Assembly: GCA_024404675.1 (NCBI GenBank)
Contig: JAKSPO010000006.1
Coordinates: 1 to 64,000, forward strand
From: Lachnospiraceae bacterium
GTDB lineage: Bacteria; Bacillota; Clostridia; Lachnospirales; Lachnospiraceae
Length of the DNA: 64,000 bases
Reading direction: 5' to 3'
The notes under the pieces are model-generated. The model was not told the DNA's origin. It made no database searches and saw nothing but the letters and a program-made list of their open reading frames with translations. Made by a program: the position numbers and the translations under genes. This document shows positions 33,770 through 45,084 of this stretch, piece after piece; position 1 is the first letter of the stretch; every line of letters begins with the position of its first letter.

Positions 33770-36634
33770 TTACATGTTCCTAAGTCTTTCCTCCTGCCGC
33801 TCGATCTGCTTTCGCAGATACTGACCGGTATAGGATTTCTCACATTTCATAACTTCCTCAGGAGTACCGCAGGCTACAATCGTTCCGCCGCCGTCACCGC
33901 CCTCGGGACCGAGGTCGATGATATAATCCGCAGTCTTGATGACGTCGAGATTATGCTCGATTACGATTACCGTATTGCCGCCTTCCGCAAGTCTCCTTAA
34001 AATCTGAATCAGCTTATCGACATCCGCAAAATGCAGGCCTGTCGTCGGCTCATCCAGAATATACACCGTCTTACCGGTGCTTCGTTTTGCAAGCTCTGTT
34101 GCCAGCTTTACACGCTGTGCTTCACCGCCGGACAGTGCGGTCGAGGGATGTCCGAGCTTCAGGTAAGACAATCCCACTTCATTCAAGGTTTCAATCTTGG
34201 AACGGATGGAAGGAATATTGGCAAAGAACGGTACTGCCTCCTCCACCGTCATCTCCAGTACATCATAAATGCTCTTTCCCTTGTAGGTTGCCTCAAGCGT
34301 CTCACGATTGTAACGCTTTCCGCCGCACACCTCACAGGGAACATATACATCCGGAAGGAAATTCATCTCAATTTTCACGATACCGTCACCCTTGCAGGCT
34401 TCGCAACGGCCGCCCTTTACGTTAAAGCTGAACCTTCCCTTGTTAAACCCACGAACCTTAGCCTCCTGGGTATTTGCGAACAGATCACGAATCTGGTCGA
34501 AGACGCCGGTGTAGGTCGCCGGGTTGCTTCGCGGTGTCTTACCGATTGGTGACTGATCGATATCAATGACCTTATCGAGCTGCTCCACTCCAAGAATCGT
34601 GTCATGTTTACCGGGCGTAGCAATCCGCGCACGGTTCAGTGTTCTTGCGAGTGATTTGTAGAGAATTTCGTTGACAAGGGAGCTCTTACCCGAGCCGGAT
34701 ACACCGGTCACGCAGGTAAATACACCGACGGGAATCTTCACATCCACATTCTTAAGGTTATGCTCTCTTGCCCCCTTTACGGTCAGAAAACCGGTCGGCT
34801 TTCTTCGCTCCGAGGGAACCGGAACGAAACGTCTTCCCGACAGATAATCTCCCGTAAGGGAATCCTTGCAAGCCATAATATCCGCAGCCTTGCCCTGTGC
34901 TACCAGCGTGCCGCCGTGCTGTCCCGCGCCGGGGCCGATATCCACAATCCAATCTGCTTCAAGCATGGTATCCTCATCGTGCTCTACAACCAGAAGCGTA
35001 TTTCCAAGATCTCTAAGCCCCTTCAAGGACTTAAGAAGCTTGTCATTGTCTCTCTGATGTAAGCCGATGCTCGGTTCGTCCAGAATGTACGCTACGCCTA
35101 CAAGTCCGGAGCCGATCTGCGTTGCAAGTCTGATACGCTGCGCTTCTCCTCCCGAAAGAGAAGCCGTCGCACGAGAAAGTGTCAGATAATCCAATCCGAC
35201 ATCGCACAGGAATCCGATCTTTGCACGGATTTCCTTCAGAACCATCTCACCGATCTGCTGCTTCATCGGCGTCAGCTTCAGCTCCTCAAAGAAGGGGCGC
35301 AGCTGTCTGACCGGCATATTGCAGACCTCATCGATGTTATGCTCGCCGACAGTCACGGCAAGTGCCTCCTTACGGAGTCTCTTTCCGCCGCAGGCCTCAC
35401 AGTGTCTGATCACCATGAAGGACTCATAGTCCTGACGCTGCGTCTCGGAAGCACACTCACGATAGCGCCGTCTCACATTTTCAAGAATACCCTCAAAGGC
35501 AATGTCATAGATACCCTGGCCACGCTGGCTGCGGTAATGCACATCCACCTTATGTCCGCCCGTACCGTATATCAGCGCATACCGAACCTCGTCGGAAAGC
35601 TGATTAATCGGTGTATTTAACGAAAAATGATACTCCTTCGCAAGTGCCTCAAGCGTACATCTTGTAAAGCTTCCCGCGTCGGTCGCCGACTGCCAGCCGG
35701 TTACCGCAATCGCACCCTGGTCGATGCTGAGGGTCGGGTCGGGGATGATACTCTCCTCGGTGAATTCCATCGTCATACCGATACCGTGACAGGCAGGACA
35801 GGCACCGAAGGGATTGTTAAAGGAAAATGTTCTGGGCTCCATCTCTTCAATGGTCGCGCCGCACTCCGGACAGGCGAAGCTTTCGGAGAAGCGAAGGCGC
35901 TCGCCGTCCACCACGTCCACGAACATCAGTCCCTCGGCAAGCTTCAACGCATTCTCAAGAGAGTCGGTAAGACGCTTCTCGATGCCCGGTTTCACAACCA
36001 GACGGTCGATGATGATTTCAATATTGTGCTTCTGGTTCTTATCGAGCTTGATATCTTCCGAAAGCTCGTACATATTGCCGTCCACGTTGGCACGCACATA
36101 GCCGCTCTTTCTTGCGGCCTCAAGCACCTTCTGGTGCTCGCCCTTCTTGCCGCGTACGACCGGTGCAAGAAGCTGAATCTTAGAGCCCTCGGGAAGAGCC
36201 ATTACAGCATCTGTCATCTGGTCAACGGTCTGTTTTGCGATTTCGATTCCGCAGTTCGGGCAATGCGGTGTGCCGACACGGGCGTACAGAAGACGAAGGT
36301 GATCGTAGATCTCCGTTACGGTTCCGACGGTCGATCTCGGATTACGGTTCGTCGATTTCTGGTCAATGGAAATTGCGGGAGGAAGTCCCTCGATGCTCTC
36401 GACCTCGGGCTTCTCCATCTGTCCGAGGAACATACGGGCATAGCTCGACAGCGACTCCATGTAGCGACGCTGTCCCTCCGCGTATATCGTGTCAAATGCA
36501 AGCGAGGATTTGCCCGAGCCGGAAAGACCGGTCAGAACGACCAGCTCGTCACGGGGGATATCCACACTTAAATCCTTCAAATTGTTCTCCTTCGCGCCGC
36601 GAACGCGAATGTATTTCTTCTTGTCTGTATCCAT
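33770..36634 (-). CDS. uvrA: Excinuclease ABC subunit A (UvrA)
   Basis: The 954-residue protein has both ABC ATPase halves: Walker [10 protein letters not shown] near residue 36 and GVSGSGKSS near 650, signatures LSGGEAQR near 494 and 835, and zinc-binding cysteine pairs (CPNC near 125, CPEC/CPAC near 258 and [12 protein letters not shown] near 745). UvrA with UvrB recognises helix-distorting lesions to start nucleotide excision repair. It is 46 nt downstream of uvrB in the same direction. Confidence 0.98.
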   Translation of the reverse strand: MDTDKKKYIRVRGAKENNLKDLSVDIPRDELVVLTGLSGSGKSSLAFDTIYAEGQRRYMESLSSYARMFLGQMEKPEVESIEGLPPAISIDQKSTNRNPRSTVGTVTEIYDHLRLLYARVGTPHCPNCGIEIAKQTVDQMTDAVMALPEGSKIQLLAPVVRGKKGEHQKVLEAARKSGYVRANVDGNMYELSEDIKLDKNQKHNIEIIIDRLVVKPGIEKRLTDSLENALKLAEGLMFVDVVDGERLRFSESFACPECGATIEEMEPRTFSFNNPFGACPACHGIGMTMEFTEESIIPDPTLSIDQGAIAVTGWQSATDAGSFTRCTLEALAKEYHFSLNTPINQLSDEVRYALIYGTGGHKVDVHYRSQRGQGIYDIAFEGILENVRRRYRECASETQRQDYESFMVIRHCEACGGKRLRKEALAVTVGEHNIDEVCNMPVRQLRPFFEELKLTPMKQQIGEMVLKEIRAKIGFLCDVGLDYLTLSRATASLSGGEAQRIRLATQIGSGLVGVAYILDEPSIGLHQRDNDKLLKSLKGLRDLGNTLLVVEHDEDTMLEADWIVDIGPGAGQHGGTLVAQGKAADIMACKDSLTGDYLSGRRFVPVPSERRKPTGFLTVKGAREHNLKNVDVKIPVGVFTCVTGVSGSGKSSLVNEILYKSLARTLNRARIATPGKHDTILGVEQLDKVIDIDQSPIGKTPRSNPATYTGVFDQIRDLFANTQEAKVRGFNKGRFSFNVKGGRCEACKGDGIVKIEMNFLPDVYVPCEVCGGKRYNRETLEATYKGKSIYDVLEMTVEEAVPFFANIPSIRSKIETLNEVGLSYLKLGHPSTALSGGEAQRVKLATELAKRSTGKTVYILDEPTTGLHFADVDKLIQILRRLAEGGNTVIVIEHNLDVIKTADYIIDLGPEGGDGGGTIVACGTPEEVMKCEKSYTGQYLRKQIERQEERLRNM

Positions 36635-36680
36635 GCTTTTCTCTATATTCCTAAGTCAGACCGCCGCTTCGCGCCAGTCC

Positions 36681-38666
36681 CTACTGCTCTGAAATCACCT
36701 TACGAATCTGCGCAATCTCGTCACGTAGCTCGGCCGCATGCTCGAAATCGAGTTCCGCAGCAGCGGTATGCATCTTCTTGGCAAGCTTGGCGATAATCGC
36801 TTCAAGCTCCTTCACGCTCATCGACTCGTAATCCTTCTCGATATTGTTCGTAATCTTATCGGCCTTCTTGGAGATACTGATCAGATCGCGAACCTCTTTA
36901 TGAATCGACTGCGGCGTAATACCGTGTGCCTGATTGTAGGCATCCTGCACGCTTCGGCGTCGATTGGTCTCCTCGATGGCATACTTCATCGAATCCGTCA
37001 TCGTGTCGGCGTACATGATAACATGTCCGTCCACATTTCTCGCTGCACGTCCGATTGTCTGAACCAGTGAGGTTTTCGAACGAAGGAAGCCCTCCTTATC
37101 CGCATCGAGAATCGCCACCAGGCTGATTTCGGGGATATCAAGACCTTCTCGAAGAAGGTTAATGCCGACAAGCACGTCGAACTTGTCAAGACGCATATCA
37201 CGAATGATTTCGCCTCGCTCAAGGGTATCGATATCGGAATGCAGATAGCGAACACGGATGCCGATATCCTTCATATAATCGGTCAGCTCCTCCGCCATAT
37301 GCTTGGTAAGCGTTGTGACAAGAACCTTATTATGCTTCGCAGTCTCCTTACGAATCTCGCCGACAAGATCGTCAATCTGCGTCGCTACCGGGCGAACACT
37401 GACCTCCGGGTCTAGAAGACCGGTCGGGCGGATGATCTGCTCCGCACGAAGTAGCTCATGCTCCTCCTCGTAGCTGTCCGGCGTAGCCGACACGAATAGC
37501 ATCTGGTTAATCTTACCCTCGAATTCCTCGAAGGCAAGCGGGCGATTGCACTTTGCAGAAGGCAAGCGAAATCCGTATTCTACAAGTGTAGACTTTCTTG
37601 CCTGGTCCCCGTTGAACATACCGCGGATCTGCGGAATCGTAATGTGCGACTCATCGACAATAATCAGATAATCTTCCGGAAAATAATCCATCAGCGTGCT
37701 CGGTGCATCGGCCGGCGTATGTCCCGCCAGATGCATGGAATAGTTCTCGATACCGGAGCAGAAGCCGGTCTCACGAAGCATCTCCAGATCATATCTCGTA
37801 CGCTCGTTGATACGCTGTGCCTCGATGAATTTCTCCTCGCGCTGAAAATAATCCACGCGCTCCGCAAGCTCCTCTTCAATCTTATGAAGCGCAAGCTCTC
37901 GGTGCTCGGCATTGACCACATAATGGGATGCCGGGAAGATAACCATATGCTCGAGGTTCGCCTTGGCCGTACCCTTCAGCGCATCGATCAGCTGGATTCG
38001 GTCAATCTCGTCTCCGAAGAACTCGATGCGGTAGGCCTCGTCCTTATCACTTGCAATCGGGTAGATTTCCACAACATCGCCGCGTACGCGGAAGGTGCCT
38101 CGCTGGAAATCCATATCATTTCTCGTGTACTGAATTTCGATCAGCTTTCTCAGAACGTCGTCACGATCACGCGTCATTCCCGGACGCAGTGACAGTGTCA
38201 TGTTCTGATAATCGATCGGGCTTCCGAGACCATAGATACAGGATACGCTCGCGATTACGATAACGTCCCTTCTCTCGGTCAGTGCTGCGGTTGCGGAATG
38301 GCGAAGACGGTCAATCTCCTTGTTGACATCCGCATCCTTCTCAATGTAAGTGTCGGAGGACGGTACATACGCCTCCGGCTGGTAGTAATCATAGTAGGAC
38401 ACAAAATACTCAACGGCATTTTCCGGAAAGAACTCCTTGAACTCTCCGTAAAGCTGTGCCGCAAGCGTCTTGTTATGGGATATGATCAGTGTCGGGCGCT
38501 GCAGCTTTTCAATAATGTTCGCCATGGCAAATGTCTTACCGGAGCCGGTTACACCGAGAAGCGTCTGAAACTGATTACCTTCCCGGAAGCCTTCGGTAAG
38601 CTTTGCAATCGCCTCGGGCTGGTCACCCGTTGCCGCAAAGGGCGCATGCAAACGAAACTCTGCCAT
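36681..38666 (-). CDS. uvrB: Excinuclease ABC subunit B (UvrB)
   Basis: At 661 residues it matches UvrB. Walker [10 protein letters not shown] is near residue 39, the damage-probing beta-hairpin follows ([12 protein letters not shown] near 90), then DESH near 340, helicase motif [11 protein letters not shown] near 545, and the C-terminal UVR domain ([25 protein letters not shown] region) that contacts UvrC. It starts directly after the prfB stop. The conserved [14 protein letters not shown] segment is encoded by a near-copy of the TTCTAC-N4-GTAGAA palindrome (37569-37584). Confidence 0.98.
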   Translation of the reverse strand: MAEFRLHAPFAATGDQPEAIAKLTEGFREGNQFQTLLGVTGSGKTFAMANIIEKLQRPTLIISHNKTLAAQLYGEFKEFFPENAVEYFVSYYDYYQPEAYVPSSDTYIEKDADVNKEIDRLRHSATAALTERRDVIVIASVSCIYGLGSPIDYQNMTLSLRPGMTRDRDDVLRKLIEIQYTRNDMDFQRGTFRVRGDVVEIYPIASDKDEAYRIEFFGDEIDRIQLIDALKGTAKANLEHMVIFPASHYVVNAEHRELALHKIEEELAERVDYFQREEKFIEAQRINERTRYDLEMLRETGFCSGIENYSMHLAGHTPADAPSTLMDYFPEDYLIIVDESHITIPQIRGMFNGDQARKSTLVEYGFRLPSAKCNRPLAFEEFEGKINQMLFVSATPDSYEEEHELLRAEQIIRPTGLLDPEVSVRPVATQIDDLVGEIRKETAKHNKVLVTTLTKHMAEELTDYMKDIGIRVRYLHSDIDTLERGEIIRDMRLDKFDVLVGINLLREGLDIPEISLVAILDADKEGFLRSKTSLVQTIGRAARNVDGHVIMYADTMTDSMKYAIEETNRRRSVQDAYNQAHGITPQSIHKEVRDLISISKKADKITNNIEKDYESMSVKELEAIIAKLAKKMHTAAAELDFEHAAELRDEIAQIRKVISEQ

Positions 38667-39794
38667 CTACTGTTCCTCCGCGCTTTCTCCTCCGACCGCA
38701 AGCCACTTCAAAAAGCCGTTGATGAACGGGTCAAGATTGCCATCTAAAACACCCTGCGCGTTACCGACCTCCACGCCGGTACGCGTATCCTTTACCATCG
38801 TATACGGCTGCAGGACATAGGAGCGAATCTGGCTTCCGAAATCGATGCCGCGCACCTCACCACGGATTCCCGATGTCTTGCTTTCTGCCTCCTGCTGCTT
38901 TAAAAGATACAGCTTAGCCTTCAGCATCTGCATTGCCTTGTCCTTGTTCTGGAACTGGCTACGCTCATTCTGGCACTGTACAACAATTCCCGTCGGCAGA
39001 TGCGTGATACGAATTGCGGATGATGTCTTGTTGATATGCTGACCGCCGGCACCGCTACTGTGATAGGTGTCGATACGGAGATCCTTTTCATTGATTTCTA
39101 CATCCAGATCGTCCTCAATATCCGGCATAACATCGCAGGATACGAAAGAGGTCTGACGCTTGTTGTTGGCATTGAAGGGGCTCAGGCGAACCAGTCTGTG
39201 CACGCCGTGCTCCGACTTCAGATGTCCGTAGGCGTTGGTGCCGTTGACCTGGAAGGTCACTGCCTTGATACCGGCCTCGTCGCCCTCAAGATAGTCAAGC
39301 GTTTCCACGTTGTAGCCCTTCTTCTGCGCATACTTCTGGTACATACGGTAAAGCATGCTTGCCCAGTCGCAGCTCTCTGTGCCGCCGGCGCCGGCATGCA
39401 GCGTCACGATGGCATTTTCCTTGTCATAAGGACCCGAAAGCAGTGTTTCAAGGCGAAGCTCGTCAAGCGTTGTCGTAAAATCATCGAGCTCGGCCTGAAT
39501 CTCCGGAATCATATCCGGGTCATTCTCCTCGTAACCCATCTCGATGAGTGTCGCAATATCCTCATACTGCTGCGTAAGCTTCTGAAAGCCTTCCACAACC
39601 TGCTTCAGCTCATTGAGCTCACGGGACATCTTCTGTGCCTTCTCGACATCATCCCAGAAGCCCGGTACCTCAAGAAGTCCGGAAAGCTCTTCGATCTTTC
39701 TATTCTTCGCCTCAAGCTCAAGCGACGCTCCGACTTCTCTGAGCGGCTCCTTGCAGCCTGCAAGCACGAATTTCATCTGGTCCAGTTCAATCAT
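38667..39794 (-). CDS. prfB: Peptide chain release factor 2, encoded without programmed frameshift
   Basis: The 375-residue protein has the RF2 stop-codon tripeptide SPF (VRLSPFNAN near 205) and the peptidyl-transferase GGQ motif (SSGAGGQHINK near 250). It terminates at UGA and UAA. At the site where most prfB genes carry an in-frame stop and the CTTTGAC shift sequence, this gene reads CTT GAG continuously, so the autoregulatory +1 frameshift is absent. The ATG at 39794 has AAAGGAG nine bases upstream; a GTG two codons earlier is too close to that site. It lies 34 nt after secA. Confidence 0.95.
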   Translation of the reverse strand: MIELDQMKFVLAGCKEPLREVGASLELEAKNRKIEELSGLLEVPGFWDDVEKAQKMSRELNELKQVVEGFQKLTQQYEDIATLIEMGYEENDPDMIPEIQAELDDFTTTLDELRLETLLSGPYDKENAIVTLHAGAGGTESCDWASMLYRMYQKYAQKKGYNVETLDYLEGDEAGIKAVTFQVNGTNAYGHLKSEHGVHRLVRLSPFNANNKRQTSFVSCDVMPDIEDDLDVEINEKDLRIDTYHSSGAGGQHINKTSSAIRITHLPTGIVVQCQNERSQFQNKDKAMQMLKAKLYLLKQQEAESKTSGIRGEVRGIDFGSQIRSYVLQPYTMVKDTRTGVEVGNAQGVLDGNLDPFINGFLKWLAVGGESAEEQ

Positions 39795-39828
39795 CTTCAC
39801 TAACTCCTTTGTGCATGAACGGTTCTCA

Positions 39829-42435
39829 CTATTTCAGGGAATCCTTCTTCATGCAGCAGAACTTGTATTTCTTACCGCTGCCGCAAGGACAGGGATCGTT
39901 CGGCATAATCTTCTTGCTGCTGCGGCGAACAGGCTCACGCGTTGCGCTCTCGTCCTTGTTCGTACCGGTAATCTTCGCAACCTCTTTACGCTCAACCTTC
40001 TCCTTCGGGCGAATGTGCATCAGCTTACGAATCGTATCCTCCGCAATACCCTCCGTCATCTCGTTGAACATATCATAGCCCTGGAACTTATACTCCTGAA
40101 CCGGGTCTCTCTGTCCGAAGGACTGTAAGCCGATACCCTGCTTCAGCTGATCCATGTCATCGATGTGCTGCATCCATCTCTGGTCGATGGAATTCAGAAG
40201 GAATACGCGCTCGATCTCTCTGAACTGCGGCTCGCCGAGTCTGATACCGTCATCCTCAAAGTTGCAGAACAGTTCCTCCTGCTCCTCATAGCGCTTAAGC
40301 ACCGCTTCGGTAATCTCGTCCGTCAGCTCCTTAAGCTTTCTATCCTGCATATATTCTACAGTATACTGGTCGGTAGGAATATCAAACACACTGTGCAGCT
40401 CATTGCCAAAGCCGTACAGATCCCACTCCTCCGGAACAACGTCCTCGTTGATAAAGTAGGATACCTTCTTCTCCACGGTACGCTTCGCCATCGTCAGGAT
40501 GTTCTCGCGCATGTTCTCGCCGTTCAGAACCTTAAGACGCTCATCGTAAATGATCTCACGCTGTTCGTTGTTCACCTTATCGTACTCAAGGAGGTTCTTA
40601 CGAATACCGAAGTTGTTGTCCTCGATCTTCTTCTGTGCTCTCTCGATTACGTTCGACAGCATCTTATGATGAATCTCCTGACCCTCATCAAGTCCGAGTG
40701 TCTTAAACAGCCCCATCATTCTCTCAGAACCGAACAGACGCATCAGATCGTCCTCAAGGGAAATATAAAATCTGGAATCACCGGGGTCTCCCTGACGACC
40801 GGCACGACCACGTAACTGGTTGTCGATTCGACGGGACTCGTGACGCTCGGTACCGATGATCATCAGACCGCCAAGCTCCTTAACGCCCTCTCCAAGCTTA
40901 ATATCGGTACCACGACCTGCCATGTTGGTAGCGATGGTTACGGCACCCTTCTGACCTGCATCTGCGATGATTTCTGCCTCGATCTCGTGGAACTTAGCAT
41001 TCAGCACCTTATGCGGGATATTCTTCTTTCTGAGCGCCTCACTGATGGTCTCGGAAGCCTCAATCGTAATGGTACCGACAAGGACGGGCTGTCCTGCGGC
41101 ATGTGCCTCGATAACCGCATCCACGATAGCGGCAAGCTTCTCACGCTTCGTACGATATACGGCATCTTCATGGTCAATACGGGCAATCGGCTTGTTCGTC
41201 GGTACACATACAACGTCCATGCCGTAAATCTCACGGAACTCCTGCTCCTCGGTCTGTGCGGTACCGGTCATACCGCACTTCTTCTCGTATTTGTTGAAGA
41301 AGTTCTGGAAGGTAATGGTTGCAAGCGTCTTACTCTCACGCTTAACCTTTACATGCTCCTTTGCCTCAATTGCCTGATGCAGGCCGTCGGAATAACGGCG
41401 GCCCGGAAGAATACGACCGGTAAAGTCATCGACGATCAGAACCTCGTCATCCTTTACAACATAATCGTGATCCTTCTGGAACAGATAATGTGCGCGAAGC
41501 GCAAGGTTGATATTATGCTGAATCTCAAGGTTCTCCGGGTCGGCCAGGTTCTCAATCTTGAAAAATGCCTCCACGCGGTGTACACCCTGCTCGGTAAGCG
41601 TAACGTTACGATCCTTCTCGTTGACAACAAAGTCGCCGGTCTCTTCGCCCATCTCACCCATCAGGATATCCATCTTACTGAGCTCGGTCTCGGTACCCTT
41701 CTGCAGCTGTCTTGCCAGAATATCGCAGACCTCGTAAAGCTTGGTGGACTTTCCGCTCTGTCCGGAAATAATAAGAGGGGTTCTTGCCTCATCGATCAGT
41801 ACCGAGTCGACCTCATCGATTACTGCGAAAGGAAGACCTCTCATAACAAGGCGCTCCTTGTAGATAACCATGTTGTCACGGAGATAATCGAAGCCGAACT
41901 CGTTATTCGTTCCGTAGGTGATGTCGCAACGATACTGCTCACGACGCTCGTCGTTCTCCATGTGGTTCAGAATACAACCTACCGTAAGACCGAGGAAGCG
42001 GTGTACCTGTCCCATCCACTCGGAGTCTCGCTTAGCCAGGTAATCGTTGACGGTTACGACATGAACGCCGTTACCGGTAAGTGCATTCAGATATACGGGA
42101 AATGTGGAAACAAGCGTCTTACCTTCACCGGTCTTCATCTCGGCGATACGTCCCTGATGCAGAACGATACCTCCGATCAGCTGTACGCGGTATGCACGCT
42201 GGCCAAGCGTTCTCTTGGCTGCCTCTCGAACAGTGGCAAATGCCTCCACCAAAATGTCATCAAGCGTCTCTCCGCCTGCAAGTCTCTCCTTGAATTCAAC
42301 GGTTTTATGTGCAAGCTGCTCGTCCGACAACTTCTCATACTCGGGCTCCAGTGCTTCAATCTGATCGACAGTGGGCTGAATTCGCTTCACCTCGTGCTCG
42401 CTGTGCGTACCAAAAATCTTTGTGAAAATGCTCAT
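39829..42435 (-). CDS. secA: Preprotein translocase ATPase SecA
   Basis: The 868-residue protein has Walker [12 protein letters not shown] near residue 98, [15 protein letters not shown] near 205, [13 protein letters not shown] near 545, and the C-terminal zinc-binding SEC-C motif [13 protein letters not shown]. SecA drives unfolded proteins through SecYEG at the membrane. GGAGG precedes the ATG, a strong promoter lies 136 nt upstream (TTGCCT-17-TATAAT), and the leader contains an AAGCCTT/AAGGCTT hairpin but no obvious SecM-like peptide. It begins the long secA-prfB-uvrB-uvrA series. Confidence 0.98.
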   Translation of the reverse strand: MSIFTKIFGTHSEHEVKRIQPTVDQIEALEPEYEKLSDEQLAHKTVEFKERLAGGETLDDILVEAFATVREAAKRTLGQRAYRVQLIGGIVLHQGRIAEMKTGEGKTLVSTFPVYLNALTGNGVHVVTVNDYLAKRDSEWMGQVHRFLGLTVGCILNHMENDERREQYRCDITYGTNNEFGFDYLRDNMVIYKERLVMRGLPFAVIDEVDSVLIDEARTPLIISGQSGKSTKLYEVCDILARQLQKGTETELSKMDILMGEMGEETGDFVVNEKDRNVTLTEQGVHRVEAFFKIENLADPENLEIQHNINLALRAHYLFQKDHDYVVKDDEVLIVDDFTGRILPGRRYSDGLHQAIEAKEHVKVKRESKTLATITFQNFFNKYEKKCGMTGTAQTEEQEFREIYGMDVVCVPTNKPIARIDHEDAVYRTKREKLAAIVDAVIEAHAAGQPVLVGTITIEASETISEALRKKNIPHKVLNAKFHEIEAEIIADAGQKGAVTIATNMAGRGTDIKLGEGVKELGGLMIIGTERHESRRIDNQLRGRAGRQGDPGDSRFYISLEDDLMRLFGSERMMGLFKTLGLDEGQEIHHKMLSNVIERAQKKIEDNNFGIRKNLLEYDKVNNEQREIIYDERLKVLNGENMRENILTMAKRTVEKKVSYFINEDVVPEEWDLYGFGNELHSVFDIPTDQYTVEYMQDRKLKELTDEITEAVLKRYEEQEELFCNFEDDGIRLGEPQFREIERVFLLNSIDQRWMQHIDDMDQLKQGIGLQSFGQRDPVQEYKFQGYDMFNEMTEGIAEDTIRKLMHIRPKEKVERKEVAKITGTNKDESATREPVRRSSKKIMPNDPCPCGSGKKYKFCCMKKDSLK

Positions 42436-42470
42436 ATTTTAATCCTCCGTAAGTCGATGGAATGAACCGT

Positions 42471-42494
42471 ACAAGCCTTATCCCCCAAGGCTTC
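42471..42494 (-). other. Hairpin in the secA leader
   Basis: AAGCCTT and AAGGCTT form a 7-bp stem in the roughly 125-nt untranslated leader between the secA promoter and start codon. No T run follows, so it is not a terminator; a role in secA regulation is possible but unproven. Confidence 0.4.
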
Positions 42495-42565
42495 GGTGCC
42501 TTATCGCATCAACGCTTCTATTCGGGGCTTCCGCCATAAAAGCGCATAAGCCCACAGTTTGTAAC

Positions 42566-42594
42566 ATTATACCACTTTTTGCAGGTTAAGGCAA
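42566..42594 (-). promoter_or_regulatory. Sigma-A promoter of secA
   Basis: Minus-strand TTGCCT (42594-42589) and TATAAT (42571-42566) with a 17-bp spacer. Confidence 0.8.
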
Positions 42595-42715
42595 CTGTGA
42601 AATACAAAACCGCCCTGTGCCGCCAAAGGATAGAACCAGGCCTCCCCCCTATCTCTGTAATCTGCCTGCTCTCTAGCCTCAAAACAGCAAATTGTCAGAA
42701 TATTCGGAAAGTTTT

Positions 42716-42962
42716 TTGACAGATAAAGAAAGCTGTCTTTTTGCCCTTTTCTACTGTTTTTACAAAACAAACATTCGGTCAACAATGTACTACAAAAAAA
42801 GAATTGTTTTGTGGATAAAGTTGATAAAATGGTGGAAAACCCATAAAACAAGGGGTTCACTCAACATATGAGATGTGGATAACCTCGTTTTTTTCGGAAA
42901 GTTATCCACATTTGCATATTTAAGCGTTTATACATTGCTTATACATTTTGTGCAGAATTGCA
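42716..42962. repeat. Tandem duplicated element with DnaA boxes, copy 1
   Basis: This AT-rich copy shares long identical blocks with copy 2 at a period of 320 bp, for example TACAAAACAAACATTCGG at 42761 and 43081, and a block around 42801-42855. It holds perfect DnaA boxes TTATCCACA at 42810-42818 (minus), 42874-42882 (minus) and 42902-42910 (plus). The last two form an 11-bp inverted repeat hairpin (42873-42911). Short minus-strand frames in both copies (42567-42860 and 42920-43180) look alike only because the DNA is duplicated and differ by a frameshift, so I do not call them genes. Confidence 0.75.
42873..42911. other. Hairpin of two inverted DnaA boxes
   Basis: ATGTGGATAAC (42873-42883) and GTTATCCACAT (42901-42911) pair perfectly around a 17-nt loop. 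Each arm is a consensus DnaA box. Confidence 0.7.
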
Positions 42963-43030
42963 AAAAACGCCGCAATGATTGCTGTCCTGTTCCTCTTCTG
43001 GCGGTGACAATTCCATCTGACAATTCCAAA

Positions 43031-43290
43031 AGTTGACAGATACCAAAAAATGCTCTCTTTCTCCGAATTTCTATGTTTTTTACAAAACAAACATTCGGCT
43101 ATCCTTTGTCGACAACATACTACAAACAAAGAATTGTTTTGTGGATAAAGTTGATAAAATGGTGGAAAACCATAAAACAAGGGGCTTTTCGCAACAAAAA
43201 AGTTGTTGATAACTCTCCATTTTCAAAAAGTTATCAACAACTGCATATTTTACCGTATATTCAGCGTTTATACAATTTGTGCAAGATTAC
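43031..43290. repeat. Tandem duplicated element with DnaA boxes, copy 2
   Basis: The second copy keeps the DnaA box at 43140-43148 (minus) and a hairpin at the position equivalent to copy 1. The arms here are AGTTGTTGATAACT and AGTTATCAACAACT (43201-43242), so the box core has changed on both sides with pairing kept. Between 43290 and 43555 I see only short inverted repeats (CCTGCATAGCAGG near 43456; TCTGCCG/CGGCAGA at about 43498-43525) and no gene. Confidence 0.75.
43201..43242. other. Covarying hairpin in copy 2 of the duplicated element
   Basis: A 14-bp perfect stem with a 14-nt loop. Compared with copy 1 the TGTGGATAA core is TGTTGATAA and its partner TTATCCACA is TTATCAACA, a compensated change. 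Confidence 0.7.
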
Positions 43291-43559
43291 AAATCCTTTG
43301 GTTGTCAAGCATAATTCGCAAAAAATCATTTGCAACAAATGTCAGACAAATCGCTTCAGCCTATAACCTCATCGTTCTATTCATAATTAGATGCCAATGC
43401 AATAATGATAGCCATTGCATAGCCGCACCCCACACATAGTATGACTTGGAACACACCTGCATAGCAGGTAAATATAATGTACCCACTATACATTAAGTCT
43501 GCCGCCAGCAAATCTGACGGCAGAAGAAAAATTAATCATTTTATGTTTGCCCACTTGTA

Positions 43560-43593
43560 AAAAAGCCCCTCACCTTGCCGGTGAAGGGCTCTC
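43560..43593 (-). terminator. Rho-independent terminator after glyS
   Basis: A minus-strand stem AGCCCTTCACC/GGTGAGGGGCT followed by a run of T residues, 14 nt after the glyS stop codon. Confidence 0.9.
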
Positions 43594-43606
43594 ATTATCA
43601 AAGAAA

Positions 43607-44995
43607 TTACCAGTTGAACTTACTCTCGAAGTAGCTCTTAAGGTCTTCGATCTTAACACGCTCCTGCGCCATCGTATCACGGTCACGAACGGTTACGCAG
43701 CCATCGGTCTCGGACTCGAAATCGTAGGTTACGCAGAACGGAGTACCGATCTCATCCTGACGACGATAACGCTTACCGATGTTTCCTCTGTCATCGTACT
43801 CGCAGTTATAGTACTTAGAAAGCTCGGTGAAGATCTTCTCTGCGCCGTCAGCGAGCTTCTTAGAAAGCGGAAGCACACCAACCTTAACCGGAGCAAGTGC
43901 CGGATGGAAGTGAAGAACGGTTCTTACATCGCCCTCAGCAATCTCCTCTTCGTCGTAAGCGGCGCAAAGGAATGCAAGAACGACACGGTCAGCACCAAGA
44001 GAGGGCTCAACTACATAAGGCGTATAGCGAGTCTGCTTCTCGTCATCGAAGTAGGTAAGATCTTCCTTGGAAATATTCATATGCTGTGTCAGGTCATAAT
44101 CGGTACGGTCAGCGATACCCCAGAGCTCGCCCCAGCCGAACGGGAACAGGAACTCAATATCGGTAGTACCCTTACTGTAGAAGCAAAGCTCCTCCGGATC
44201 ATGGTCACGAAGACGCATCTCATCTTCCTTGATGCCAAGGGAAAGGAGCCAGTCACGGCAGAAAGCTCTCCAGTACTGGAACCACTCAAGGTCGGTGCCG
44301 GGCTCGCAGAAGAACTCAAGCTCCATCTGCTCGAACTCACGGGTACGGAAGGTGAAGTTACCGGGCGTAATCTCGTTACGGAAGGACTTACCGATCTGGC
44401 CGATACCGAACGGAATCTTCTTACGGCTGGTACGCTGTACATTCTTGAAGTTTACAAAGATACCCTGTGCGGTCTCGGGACGAAGATAAACCGTATTCTT
44501 CGCATCCTCGGTAACGCCCTGGAAGGTCTTAAACATCAGGTTGAACTGACGGATATCAGTGAAATTATGCTTGCCGCAGGTAGGGCACGGAATGTTGTTC
44601 TCCTCAACGTAAGCCTTCATCTCCTCCTGGCTGAACGCATCAACAGGCTTCGGAAGCGCGATGCCCTTCTCTGCTGCGAAATCCTCGATCAGCTTATCGG
44701 CACGGAAACGCTCATGACACTCCTTACAATCCATCAACGGATCGGAGAAGCCGCCAAGGTGACCGGAAGCAACCCAGGTCTGCGGGTTCATAAGAATCGC
44801 ACAGTCAACACCTACGTTGTAGGGATTCTCCTGAACGAACTTCTTCCACCATGCCTTCTTAACATTGTTCTTAAGTTCTACACCGAGATTTCCGTAATCC
44901 CAGGTATTGGCCAGGCCGCCGTAAATCTCGGAGCCCGGATATACAAAACCTCTTGCCTTCGCAAGAGCTACAATCTTATCCATAGTCTTTTCCAT
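43607..44995 (-). CDS. glyS: Glycyl-tRNA synthetase, homodimeric type
   Basis: The 462-residue class II synthetase has motif 2 and 3 features and the [13 protein letters not shown] glycine-site motif near residue 170, with the zinc-like cysteines (CKECHERF near 91 and CPTCGKHN near 137). It is the single-chain alpha2 type seen in Gram-positives. It attaches glycine to tRNA-Gly in the cytoplasm. A promoter (TTGACA-17-TAATAT) lies 35 nt before the ATG, so there is no room for a T-box leader. GAGG precedes the start. Confidence 0.97.
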   Translation of the reverse strand: MEKTMDKIVALAKARGFVYPGSEIYGGLANTWDYGNLGVELKNNVKKAWWKKFVQENPYNVGVDCAILMNPQTWVASGHLGGFSDPLMDCKECHERFRADKLIEDFAAEKGIALPKPVDAFSQEEMKAYVEENNIPCPTCGKHNFTDIRQFNLMFKTFQGVTEDAKNTVYLRPETAQGIFVNFKNVQRTSRKKIPFGIGQIGKSFRNEITPGNFTFRTREFEQMELEFFCEPGTDLEWFQYWRAFCRDWLLSLGIKEDEMRLRDHDPEELCFYSKGTTDIEFLFPFGWGELWGIADRTDYDLTQHMNISKEDLTYFDDEKQTRYTPYVVEPSLGADRVVLAFLCAAYDEEEIAEGDVRTVLHFHPALAPVKVGVLPLSKKLADGAEKIFTELSKYYNCEYDDRGNIGKRYRRQDEIGTPFCVTYDFESETDGCVTVRDRDTMAQERVKIEDLKSYFESKFNW

Positions 44996-45029
44996 GAGTA
45001 TGTACCTCTTTCTTGTATTTACTTCAAAT

Positions 45030-45058
45030 ATATTAGCCTTATTAAGCGCTTATGTCAA
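45030..45058 (-). promoter_or_regulatory. Sigma-A promoter of glyS
   Basis: Minus-strand consensus TTGACA (45058-45053) and TAATAT (45035-45030) with a 17-bp spacer, in the gap between recO and glyS. Confidence 0.85.
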
Positions 45059-45084
45059 ATCATTTTTCACACTTTGCCAAATTG

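Noticed and set aside
37569-37584. TTCTAC-N4-GTAGAC in uvrB as a fifth palindrome copy
   Set aside because: It has one mismatch and encodes the conserved UvrB KSTLVEY segment, so protein constraint can explain it; kept only as a near match.
40840-42465. A 541-codon plus-strand frame opposite secA
   Set aside because: A shadow of secA with low-complexity Leu/Cys-rich sequence and no ribosome binding site or domain.
42567-43180. Two short minus-strand frames with similar Cys-containing sequence in the DnaA-box duplication
   Set aside because: They resemble each other because the DNA is duplicated, but a frameshift separates them, codons look random and no ribosome binding site is convincing.
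42716-43290. Chromosomal origin of replication
   Set aside because: DnaA boxes are present, but there is no dnaA, dnaN or rpmH nearby and genes on both sides run in the same direction, so a normal oriC is unlikely.
44996-45084. T-box riboswitch upstream of glyS
   Set aside because: The promoter lies only about 35 nt upstream of the start codon, too short for a T-box leader.
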